Assembly (NCBI GenBank): GCA_003518045.1
Contig: DOZK01000012.1
Location: 1-20,815 of the forward strand
Length of the DNA stretch: 20,815 nucleotides
Origin: Candidatus Nomurabacteria bacterium
GTDB lineage: Bacteria > Patescibacteriota > Minisyncoccia > Phycocordibacterales > UBA5272
Reading direction: 5' to 3'
This document shows, piece after piece, positions 7,302 to 13,732 of this stretch; position 1 is the first letter of the stretch; the number at the start of each line of letters is the position of its first letter. Position numbers and translations under genes: made by a program. The notes below the pieces were generated by a model that did not search any database, was not told where the DNA came from, and saw nothing but the letters and a program-made list of their open reading frames with translations.

Positions 7302-7763
7302 ATGGACAAGCAAAAAATGCCAGCGGTGTATCAAACAATTCTCGGGCGCAATCCCGAAAATTACAATACATTCCAAGAGCCGTTTGTCGTAGCACTATCC
7401 CTGCCTCGCATGGGCGAATGGGATTTCAAATGGTGTAAGTCCGAATTTCTCGGTTGCGAGTATGGACACTATGGTTATCGGATTATGCCGAAGGCTAGCC
7501 CTGTGAATGTTCAGGTATACGGTGATCGTAAGATCATCGAGTACTTAGCAAGAACTGGCAAAGCTACAGTGTGCGAACTCGAACTCGTCGTCAAGAAATT
7601 GGCTGATGGTCGGGAATACATACTGGTGAATTTGTTTCTCACGAAGCCTAATCGGAAAGTGACAAGCGAATTTTCTATCATTCCGGCAGGAAGAGAGCGT
7701 CCATGGTTCGTTTATACGACGAAAGATATGGGTGGCTCGGGGATCTCAGTCCGTCATTTGTAA
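7302..7763 (+). CDS. Unrecognised 153-aa protein, highly promoted
   Basis: I do not recognise this protein. It is soluble-looking, with no signal peptide or membrane segment. Alternating hydrophobic patterns at about 68-111 (VNVQVYGD, ATVCELELVV, EYILVNLFL) suggest a beta-rich fold. Two cysteines (Trp-Cys near 45, Cys near 52) lie in the aromatic-rich N-terminal half. The start is supported by GAAAGG 8 nt upstream, one of only a few good ribosome-binding sites here. It is the only sizeable plus-strand protein gene in a minus-strand neighbourhood. It uses GC-richer codons (CGC, CTC, GTC) than its neighbours and stands behind a consensus promoter. High expression and recent acquisition are both inferences. 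No function is proposed. Confidence 0.8.
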   Translation: MDKQKMPAVYQTILGRNPENYNTFQEPFVVALSLPRMGEWDFKWCKSEFLGCEYGHYGYRIMPKASPVNVQVYGDRKIIEYLARTGKATVCELELVVKKLADGREYILVNLFLTKPNRKVTSEFSIIPAGRERPWFVYTTKDMGGSGISVRHL

Positions 7764-8015
7764 AAATCGGATGGCTTAGTTTCTAGGAAAATTACAGTTA
7801 GTTAAATTTCTTTTTAGTTAGTTGTCGTTTGTGCAATCCTGACAAATGATATTGGATGTTAGTTCTTTATTTGGATTTAGTTTGAGTTTGAGTTTTTAAG
7901 ATGTTTCTTGAGTTGATGAAAGTCCTCGAAATGTCTTAGTGATGACATGTCACGCCGTCATGACGTCCGCGAAGCGGGTCACGTTATGCGAACAGCCGGC
8001 TGCAAGGCCAGCAAC
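7764..8015 (+). other. 3' region of the 153-aa gene with palindromes
   Basis: The first 150 bases are T-rich with short TTTGAG repeats and show nothing else. From about 7942 there are two 10-bp palindromes (TGACATGTCA and CGTCATGACG) and a bulged hairpin TGAC..CCGC-GAA-GCGG-GTCA, followed by a GC-rich stretch up to the terminator. It may be a structured 3' UTR or a separate small RNA. No coding frame is supported. Confidence 0.4.
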
Positions 8016-8045
8016 AATCTCTATAGCGATATAGAGATTTTACTT
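8016..8045 (+). terminator. Terminator of the plus-strand island
   Basis: Perfect 10-bp stem (8016-8025 with 8030-8039) with a GCGA tetraloop, followed by TTTA and then TTTTT. It separates the plus-strand gene from the convergent peptidase gene. Confidence 0.75.
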
Positions 8046-8057
8046 TTTAAATAAACC

Positions 8058-10055
8058 CTACTTTATCCCTATTTCCTTCAAAAATGCTTTCTGGTTCGGT
8101 GCTCTGCCAAGAAAATTCTTCACGAGTTTCATTTCATCTTCGCTTGACCCCTTTTCTAAAACTTCACGACGCCACTTCATTCCAACTTCAGTATTTGTCA
8201 TTACATTTTTATTTCCTTTTGTCTTAAATGATTCGAATGCATCACATGCATAAACAAGAGCCCAGAGATATGAATAATATCCCGCGTCATATCCGACAAG
8301 ATGACCGAAGCCTGCTGGGAATAATGTTTCTTTTTCTGGAAGGTCAATATTAAAGTACAATTTATTCATTCTGCGATATGCTAGGCGTGCATCTTTTACT
8401 TTGCCAGTATGTAAATCAAGATCGAGTTTTCCTTGTATGAGTTGTCTTGTATAAAAGTAGGCACTCTGAAAAATTTTCCCTTTAATAATTCTATCTATCA
8501 TTTCTTTTGGCATATGCTTCCCAGTTTGATAATGCTGTGATAACTTTTCCATAACTTCTTTATCCCATACCCAATTTTCCATAATCTGAGATGGTGCCTC
8601 AACGAAATCCCATGCAACGTTCGCTCCAGCTTGAGATTCCAATCGCGCGCGAGTAAGTGTCATATGTAGCAGATGACCAAACTCATGAAAAATTGTTTCT
8701 ACTTCACCTAATGAAAGTAATGACGGAACTTTCTTAGTTGGAACTGGAAAATTACAAACCATACTAGAATATGGTGCTACATATTCTTCTGTTTTATATC
8801 CATGCTCGTGGGAAACAACAACATCAAACATTGCTGCATGACTATACTTCCCTTCTCGTGGAAACAAGTCCATTGAAAAATATCCAATAAGTGTGCCATC
8901 ATTATTGTTTATCTGATACATTTTTACATCTTTATGCCATAGTGTTGTTGGATATTCTGCAATCACAATTCCAAATAAGTTTTCACAAAGATTAAATAAT
9001 TCTCGCTTTACATGTTCAAGTGGAAAATATCCTCTCATTGTTTCTGGGTCAAGATCATAGAGCTTCTTCTTTAAATTAGTAGCAACATAACCAATATCAT
9101 AGTGTTCGACTTTCTTAATTCCGAGAGTCTTGGCGTGTACGCTTATGGCCTCACCTTCTTTTTTTGCAAGTGGAGCAAGTGTTTTTAAAAGTGAATTTTG
9201 AAAATCCTCTGCTGTCTTAGCAGACTTTACCATACGAGTCTCAAGTCTAAAATCAGCATGATGTTTATATCCTAAGATGTGTGCAATTTCATGACGGAGT
9301 TTTACTATTTCTTCAATAATTTTAAGATTCTTCGTCCCTCCCTTTTTCAAATTTTTAAGGGCTAACTCTTCACGTTTTTTTCTATTCTCAGCCTCTACCA
9401 TAAAAGGGCCGATGTGTGGATATTGAAGTGAAACAATGTATTTACCATTAGGATGTTTTGGGAGTGTCGAAATAAATCTCTCCGATAACCCAGCAAGTTC
9501 TTCCTTAGTACATAAAATATAATCTTGATAATCATTAATATTTTGCCTAAAAGCAATGGATAATTTACCAACTTTTTTCATCAAGATTTTTAATTTCTTT
9601 TGCATAGCTGGAGGTAAATCAAATCCCATACGACGATATTCGCGAAGTGTTTCTTCTAAAAGTTTAATGTCTTCTTTGCGAAGTTTTTTCTTTTCATATT
9701 CAAAATTACCTTCATAGTATTCACAAAGTGAAATAAATAAATCTCTATCGTATTCTATATCGACAAGTTTTTGTGACATTTCTGTTGCTATAGCATGTGA
9801 TGCGTCACGAACTTCTTTTTTTGGAGAAACTTCAGAGAGTAGCCCCATCTTATTGAAAAAGCTTTCAAAAGAATCATCACATCTTTCAAGTGCATACAAT
9901 GTATTTAAAAATGTTCTATTTTCTGGAAGAATGCTTTTAATTTCAGCATATACTTTTTTCTTATTAAGAATATAAGCGTCTGCTTGTTTCTTCATTGTAG
10001 CTTTCGTCATTTTTACCCATTTAAAATCTTTTGCTGTATAAGGAATTGTTTTCAT
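8058..10055 (-). CDS. M3-family zinc oligopeptidase
   Basis: Cytoplasmic metallopeptidase of the thimet oligopeptidase/PepF type, which cleaves short peptides (family knowledge). The zinc site HEFGH is at residues 457-461, and the third ligand is the Glu in DFVEAPSQ about 25 residues later (E486). Most of the 665 residues are helical, as in the M3 fold. The frame is open upstream to 10130, but I start at the ATG at 10055 (MKTIPYTAKDF). The upstream extension runs through the terminator of a preceding small unit, and an extended -10 element sits 8 nt before this ATG. In epibionts such enzymes may process scavenged peptides; that is an inference. Confidence 0.93.
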   Translation of the reverse strand: MKTIPYTAKDFKWVKMTKATMKKQADAYILNKKKVYAEIKSILPENRTFLNTLYALERCDDSFESFFNKMGLLSEVSPKKEVRDASHAIATEMSQKLVDIEYDRDLFISLCEYYEGNFEYEKKKLRKEDIKLLEETLREYRRMGFDLPPAMQKKLKILMKKVGKLSIAFRQNINDYQDYILCTKEELAGLSERFISTLPKHPNGKYIVSLQYPHIGPFMVEAENRKKREELALKNLKKGGTKNLKIIEEIVKLRHEIAHILGYKHHADFRLETRMVKSAKTAEDFQNSLLKTLAPLAKKEGEAISVHAKTLGIKKVEHYDIGYVATNLKKKLYDLDPETMRGYFPLEHVKRELFNLCENLFGIVIAEYPTTLWHKDVKMYQINNNDGTLIGYFSMDLFPREGKYSHAAMFDVVVSHEHGYKTEEYVAPYSSMVCNFPVPTKKVPSLLSLGEVETIFHEFGHLLHMTLTRARLESQAGANVAWDFVEAPSQIMENWVWDKEVMEKLSQHYQTGKHMPKEMIDRIIKGKIFQSAYFYTRQLIQGKLDLDLHTGKVKDARLAYRRMNKLYFNIDLPEKETLFPAGFGHLVGYDAGYYSYLWALVYACDAFESFKTKGNKNVMTNTEVGMKWRREVLEKGSSEDEMKLVKNFLGRAPNQKAFLKEIGIK

Positions 10056-10063
10056 AGTTCTAT

Positions 10064-10074
10064 ATTCTAACATA
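10064..10074 (-). promoter_or_regulatory. Extended -10 promoter of the M3 peptidase
   Basis: The minus strand reads TATGTTAGAAT, ending 8 nt before the ATG at 10055, which predicts a leader of 1-2 nt. It follows directly after the terminator at 10076-10112. Confidence 0.65.
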
Positions 10075-10075
10075 T

Positions 10076-10112
10076 ATAAAAATAACAAACCCGGCCGCTT
10101 GCGATAGCCGGG
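10076..10112 (-). terminator. Terminator of unit B
   Basis: CCCGGC/GCCGGG stem (10090-10095 with 10107-10112) with an 11-base loop, followed on the minus strand by a T-rich run. Confidence 0.7.
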
Positions 10113-10146
10113 GATGCGTAAACAATTCATGCTCTGCCACCACTGA

Positions 10147-10230
10147 TCATGGGGCCAATGAAAATTTACTCTCGGTTAACACACCGATAAGGTCGCCGAT
10201 CAGATATTTACTACTTTTGTGTATAGGCAT
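10147..10230 (-). CDS. Possible 27-codon peptide in unit B
   Basis: ATG at 10230, stop TGA at 10147-10149, beginning MPIHKSSKYL. The GGAG is immediately next to the ATG, closer than normal for a ribosome-binding site, so translation is doubtful. The peptide is mildly amphipathic with no membrane segment. Confidence 0.2.
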   Translation of the reverse strand: MPIHKSSKYLIGDLIGVLTESKFSLAP

Positions 10231-10278
10231 CTCCTTTAACCGTTGATGAACTTTGCGGATGTTCCCATCCACTTTTTT

Positions 10279-10289
10279 ATTCTAACATA
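10279..10289 (-). promoter_or_regulatory. Extended -10 promoter of unit B
   Basis: TATGTTAGAAT on the minus strand, the same sequence as at the M3 peptidase promoter. Confidence 0.6.
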
Positions 10290-10324
10290 AAAATATAAAC
10301 CCTCCGAACTTGACGCCCGGAGGG
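10286..10324 (-). terminator. Terminator of unit A
   Basis: Perfect 7-bp stem CCCTCCG/CGGAGGG (10300-10306 with 10318-10324), followed on the minus strand by TTTATATTTTT. Confidence 0.75.
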
Positions 10325-10422
10325 TAATCACGCATTTAGCCCCGTGATAAGGCTGCGTTTCAACCAGGTTTGATATTGCCCTGCATAGGCATCTCCTTCC
10401 TTAGGTAGGCACGCAAGTGTGC
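10286..10422 (-). ncRNA. Putative small RNA unit A
   Basis: A second minus-strand unit of about 137 nt: extended -10 (10429-10437), a small GCAC/GTGC hairpin, the 14-base motif AAGGAGATGCCTAT (10385-10398), a hairpin ATCACG/CGTGAT and a terminator. A frame of only ten codons follows the motif (MPMQGNIKPG), and an alternative ATG lies two codons further in. The match to unit B in order and motif is the main evidence. Confidence 0.48.
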
Positions 10423-10428
10423 AAAGTT

Positions 10429-10437
10429 ATTCTAGCA
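10429..10437 (-). promoter_or_regulatory. Extended -10 promoter of unit A
   Basis: GTGCTAGAAT on the minus strand (TG, one base, TAGAAT). No clear -35. Confidence 0.5.
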
Positions 10438-10468
10438 CTATTTTAAAAAAATGATAGACCACTAAAAA

Positions 10469-11236
10469 CTAGAAGAACGCCTCTGTGTAGATTGAGATTT
10501 CTGGTACACCTCCCTCTTTTAAACCTCGCCAATAATCACGAACAAATGGAATTGTTCCGCATAAGAAAAATTCTGGGTCGGAGAGATTTTTTGACTGCTC
10601 TATAATATCTGCAACTGGTATACGACCATCTTTGGTTGTCATTCCAAACTTGATTTGGAATCCAGTGTTAAGAACCTGGATTCCCGCCTGCGCGGGAATG
10701 ACACAATTACTATTTTTATAATCCTGAGTAATATAATGATTTACTTTAAAAGTTTCTGGGTATTTTTCGGTTAATTGCCCCCATTCATTTTTGAAAATAA
10801 TATCCTTTTGTGTTTTGTTTGAATAAAAAAGTATTATTTTACGATTTGGTGTTTTTAAAAGAGATTCTTGTATCATTGCTTTAAATGGTGCGATACCTAT
10901 TCCACCAGAAATTAAAACCAAAGAACTACTGTCAGATTCTGTATAAAAATAGCCATAAGGAAAAGAGGCGGACAATTTATCTCCAGCTTTCAAGGAAATA
11001 AGTTTGTTTGAAAATACTCCAATACTTTTTATTGTAATAGTAAAAGAATTCGGTGAAATTATATTTGAAATACTATATGACTTACCTTCGACATGTCCTG
11101 TTTCGGGGAAAAATACTGTGATGAATTGCCCTGCTTTAAATAATGGTAAATTACCATCATACGATAATGTTAAAGTAAAAACATTTTCTGTTTCTTTTTT
11201 AATATCTTGTATTGTGTAAGTAATATTATTTTCCAT
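10469..11236 (-). CDS. FAD/NAD(P)-binding ferredoxin-reductase-like flavoprotein
   Basis: An electron-transfer flavoprotein of the FNR superfamily moving electrons between NAD(P)H, FAD and a partner protein (family knowledge). The FAD domain is at about 1-100 with GKSYSISN (51-58) in the R-x-Y-S position. The NAD(P) domain has GGIGIAPFKAM (111-121), a LCGTIPFVRD block (225-234) and the aromatic C-terminus YTEAFF. There is no fused 2Fe-2S ferredoxin domain, so the partner is separate. Residues about 178-201 (NCVIPAQAGIQ...) are encoded by a palindromic repeat inserted in frame. It lies last after iscU, separated by another copy of that repeat, and may supply electrons to NrdG or to cluster assembly. 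Confidence 0.88.
   Translation of the reverse strand: MENNITYTIQDIKKETENVFTLTLSYDGNLPLFKAGQFITVFFPETGHVEGKSYSISNIISPNSFTITIKSIGVFSNKLISLKAGDKLSASFPYGYFYTESDSSSLVLISGGIGIAPFKAMIQESLLKTPNRKIILFYSNKTQKDIIFKNEWGQLTEKYPETFKVNHYITQDYKNSNCVIPAQAGIQVLNTGFQIKFGMTTKDGRIPVADIIEQSKNLSDPEFFLCGTIPFVRDYWRGLKEGGVPEISIYTEAFF
10637..10703. repeat. Palindromic dimer element inside the reductase gene
   Basis: Outer TGTCATTCC and GGAATGACA are inverted repeats. The left unit has stem TTCCAAA/TTTGGAA and the right unit has stem TTCCCGC/GCGGGAA. The frame stays open through it, giving VIPAQAGIQ and following residues. It lies in a variable loop of the NAD(P) domain. Confidence 0.88.
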
Positions 11237-11249
11237 GATTTATTTTTTA

Positions 11250-11328
11250 TGTCATTCCAGCGAAAGCTGGAATCTAGTGTCATTCTAGTAATACAGACAC
11301 TGGATTCCAAATCAAGTTTGGAATGACA
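11250..11328. repeat. Palindromic dimer element between iscU and the reductase gene
   Basis: Same architecture: left unit with stem TTCCAGC/GCTGGAA, spacer containing AATACAGA, right unit with stem TTCCAAA/TTTGGAA, and outer TGTCATTCC/GGAATGACA. It fills most of the gap between the two genes and leaves no ribosome-binding site for the reductase. Confidence 0.88.
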
Positions 11329-11346
11329 ACCAAACAAAGAAGGCCG

Positions 11347-11784
11347 TCAAGTATGTAAGTTTCCTTCGTAGTCTTCTACTGCCTTGCGTAGTGCCTCATG
11401 TCCTAATACTGAGCAATGATACTTTCTATCTGGAAGTCCACCTAATCTATCAATAATCGACTCTGGTGTCATGCGTTTAGCTACGGCAATCGTCATGCCA
11501 CCATTTTCTGTTGCCATAACTGACATCATTGAAGTTGACGCAATAGCTGAAGCACAACCAAAAGTCCGCCACTTACATTCTGTAATTTTATTTGTTTCCT
11601 TATCTATTTTTATCCAAACAACCATCATATCTCCACAAAGAGGACTACCAGCAACACCAAGTCCATCAGCAACATAATCTTTATCATCAAGTAAAATATT
11701 TCTCGGGTTAAAAAAGTGGTCTTTTACAATATCACTGTAAAGCCAATCTGTTACATCGCATGTAGTAGGAGTTATTTTATTCAT
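11347..11784 (-). CDS. iscU: Iron-sulfur cluster scaffold protein IscU
   Basis: Scaffold on which IscS-derived sulfur and iron form 2Fe-2S and 4Fe-4S clusters in the cytoplasm (family knowledge). The three ligand cysteines are present: C50 in GSPLCGD with D52, C77 in FGCASA, and C124 in KYHCSV with H123. The 145 residues are close to the family norm. The LPPVK motif by which HscA chaperone grips IscU reads LPDRK here, consistent with no hscA or hscB nearby. The start overlaps the end of iscS by 8 bases, so the two are translationally coupled. The stop is TGA. Confidence 0.95.
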   Translation of the reverse strand: MNKITPTTCDVTDWLYSDIVKDHFFNPRNILLDDKDYVADGLGVAGSPLCGDMMVVWIKIDKETNKITECKWRTFGCASAIASTSMMSVMATENGGMTIAVAKRMTPESIIDRLGGLPDRKYHCSVLGHEALRKAVEDYEGNLHT

Positions 11785-13036
11785 GGTTTTTAATAGGAGA
11801 AATAGTCCTTAACTTTTTTACTATACTAAAAAGTGAAGAAATTACATAATCACAATCCTCCGTGGTTGTCGTCTCGCCCAGAGAAAAACGAAGACTGCCA
11901 TGCATTAAAGATACGTCTTGCTTGATGGCTACAAGCACGTGTGAGACCTGTAAATCACTTGCAGAGCATGCAGAACCGGTCGATGCTTGTATACCTAGCT
12001 CGTCTAACATAAGCAACATTGATTCGCCTTCTATGCCAGGAATAGAAATATGTACATTATTTGGCAAACGAGATGTTGGATGACCATTTAAAACTAAATC
12101 TGGAATATTTTTTCTTAATCCTTCGATAAAATAATCACGAATTTCTGTGAGGCGTGCAAATTCTTTTTCCCTTCTTTCTTCTACACGAGAAAGTGCGAAA
12201 TCAAATCCAACAATAGCGGGGAGATTTTCTGTTCCACTTCGAAGTCCACGCTCTTGCCCACCACCAAAAATAATTGGCTCTATTTTTACATTTTTATTTT
12301 TATACAAAACACCTATTCCTTTTGGACCATAAATTTTTGAACCATTAAGAGTGAGAGCGTCAACACCGAGAGATTTTATATCAAGCGGTAAATAGCCCAC
12401 TGCTTGGCAAGCATCTGTATGGAAAATGGGGAAGTTCTTCGTTCTTCGTTCTTCGTTAGGAAATTCGGAGAATTCTCTTCGCGAATTCTCCTCTTTTCTT
12501 ACTCCTTTCTCCTTACTCCTTGCTTCTTTCAAAAATTTACCAATTTTTGCAATCGGCTGAACTGTTCCAATTTCATTATTCGCATACATAACAGAAATTA
12601 AAATAGTTTTTTCTGTAATACGAGATAACACATCTTCTACATCAACCATACCAAGATTATCTACTGGAATATATTCAACAACAAATCCTTCTTTTTCTAA
12701 TTGCTTAGCTGGCTCAATAACTGCTTTATGCTCAATAGAAGAAATTAAAATATGATTACCGTATTCGCGATTCGCTCGAGCAATTCCCAAAATTGCCAAG
12801 TTATCTCCCTCAGTCCCCGATGCTGTAAAAATTATTTCGTCTTTTTCTACCCCCAAAATATTTGCAATATTCTGTCGTGATTTTTCTATAATGGCGTGCG
12901 ATTTTCTACCAGAAGAATATAAAGACGATGGATTACCATATTCATCGCCAAAATATGGCAACATCGCATCAAGCACCTCTCTATGTGTGGGAGTTGTTGC
13001 TGCGTGATCCAAGTAAATTTTGCTGCGGGTTTTCAT
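11777..13036 (-). CDS. iscS: Cysteine desulfurase IscS/NifS
   Basis: PLP enzyme that takes sulfur from cysteine as a persulfide and hands it to IscU (family knowledge). Visible features are LDHAATTP at 9-16, H103 stacking on PLP, HTDACQAVG at 206-214, the PLP lysine K234 in NGSKIYGPKG, and the sulfur-carrying C357 in TGSACSAS. At 419 residues it is about 30 longer than usual. The extra residues are at about 172-200, a charged stretch rich in Glu, Arg and Lys, encoded by a palindromic and quasi-tandem repeat. The insert falls in a surface loop before the HTDA strand, so activity is probably kept. It starts 6 bases after the nrdG stop and overlaps iscU. Confidence 0.95.
   Translation of the reverse strand: MKTRSKIYLDHAATTPTHREVLDAMLPYFGDEYGNPSSLYSSGRKSHAIIEKSRQNIANILGVEKDEIIFTASGTEGDNLAILGIARANREYGNHILISSIEHKAVIEPAKQLEKEGFVVEYIPVDNLGMVDVEDVLSRITEKTILISVMYANNEIGTVQPIAKIGKFLKEARSKEKGVRKEENSRREFSEFPNEERRTKNFPIFHTDACQAVGYLPLDIKSLGVDALTLNGSKIYGPKGIGVLYKNKNVKIEPIIFGGGQERGLRSGTENLPAIVGFDFALSRVEERREKEFARLTEIRDYFIEGLRKNIPDLVLNGHPTSRLPNNVHISIPGIEGESMLLMLDELGIQASTGSACSASDLQVSHVLVAIKQDVSLMHGSLRFSLGETTTTEDCDYVISSLFSIVKKLRTISPIKNHE
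12436..12526. repeat. In-frame repeat insertion within iscS
   Basis: The stretch contains a 25-base palindrome (9-bp arms 12467-12475 and 12483-12491, GGAGAATTC/GAATTCTCC), a 7-bp tandem repeat (about three TTCTTCG copies, 12436-12455) and CTCCTTACTCC-type quasi-repeats (12490-12520). It encodes about 30 residues absent from ordinary IscS. The edges are approximate. Confidence 0.75.
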
Positions 13037-13042
13037 ACATAT

Positions 13043-13732
13043 TTATCTAATTCCACAATAAGAAACATATTTTTCCATAATATTTTTAAGGGAAGCAAAT
13101 TCTTCATCACTATAAGTAACTTTTTTCAAGAATTGTGGGTTAACTGTTTTTGTAGGAATAAATTTTTGAAGATAATAATTCTTGGCACCTTTTATTTCTC
13201 TTCCTATTTGTTCTATCTCTTCGAACGTCAACATTGATTTAACAATAGTGGTGCGAAACTCATACGAAACACCGCTACTTTTTATAATTTCTATACTTTT
13301 CTTTATAGCATTAGTATCAACTGGTCGTGTAACTGTCTCTGTATATTTTGCAATTGGAGATTTTATATCCATAGCAATATAATCCACCAACTTTTCATCA
13401 ATGACACGCTGTAATACAACTGGGTCAGTACCATTTGAATCAAGCTTCACAAGAAAGCCAAGTTTTTTAACCTCTCGCATAAATGAAATTAAATTTTCAC
13501 CATGCATAGTTGGCTCGCCCCCTGTTATAACCAAAGCGTCTAGCATTCCAGTTCTAGTTTTTAAGAAATCTAAAATTTCTTTTTCATCAATTCTCGTTGT
13601 AACTGTCTCATCAACTAATTCTGGATTATGGCAATATGGACAACGAAAATTACAGCCTATTGTATAGACCATACACGCTATCTTTTCTGGATAGTCTATC
13701 AATGTAAACTTTTCAAATCCTCCGAACTTCAT
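13043..13732 (-). CDS. nrdG: Anaerobic ribonucleotide reductase activating protein (radical SAM)
   Basis: Radical-SAM activase that puts the glycyl radical on NrdD (family knowledge). The 4Fe-4S ligands are C27, C31 and C34 in CNFRCPYC. The SAM-binding GGEP motif is in VITGGEPTMHG at about 69-79. At 229 residues it is the longer NrdG2 type rather than the 154-residue E. coli type. The start codon directly abuts the nrdD stop, which signals coupled translation, and iscS follows after 6 bases. Cluster assembly genes in the same operon fit its need for an Fe-S cluster. Confidence 0.93.
   Translation of the reverse strand: MKFGGFEKFTLIDYPEKIACMVYTIGCNFRCPYCHNPELVDETVTTRIDEKEILDFLKTRTGMLDALVITGGEPTMHGENLISFMREVKKLGFLVKLDSNGTDPVVLQRVIDEKLVDYIAMDIKSPIAKYTETVTRPVDTNAIKKSIEIIKSSGVSYEFRTTIVKSMLTFEEIEQIGREIKGAKNYYLQKFIPTKTVNPQFLKKVTYSDEEFASLKNIMEKYVSYCGIR

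Larger units (their letters stand above)
10076..10272 (-). ncRNA. Putative small RNA unit B
   Basis: A self-contained minus-strand unit: extended -10 (10279-10289), a GGAA-capped hairpin GGATG/CATCC at the 5' end, the 14-base motif AAGGAGATGCCTAT (10223-10236), about 110 nt of further sequence and an intrinsic terminator. The same motif and arrangement occur in unit A just upstream. The motif looks like a Shine-Dalgarno sequence fused to an ATG, and a 27-codon frame follows (10147-10230). The unit could therefore be a peptide gene, a leader or an antisense-type RNA. The family is not recognised. Confidence 0.5.

Noticed and set aside
7101..7376. Minus-strand open frame of 91 codons
   Set aside because: It overlaps the consensus promoter and start of the 153-aa gene and the putative RNA on the other strand. 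Its composition and lack of signals mark it as chance.
10056..10130. Longer N-terminus for the M3 peptidase
   Set aside because: The extension covers the terminator of unit B and the extended -10 of the peptidase gene; the family-like sequence begins at the ATG at 10055.
10637..10703. Reductase as a pseudogene
   Set aside because: The frame is open throughout, and the FAD and NAD(P) motifs and the aromatic C-terminus are intact on both sides of the insertion.
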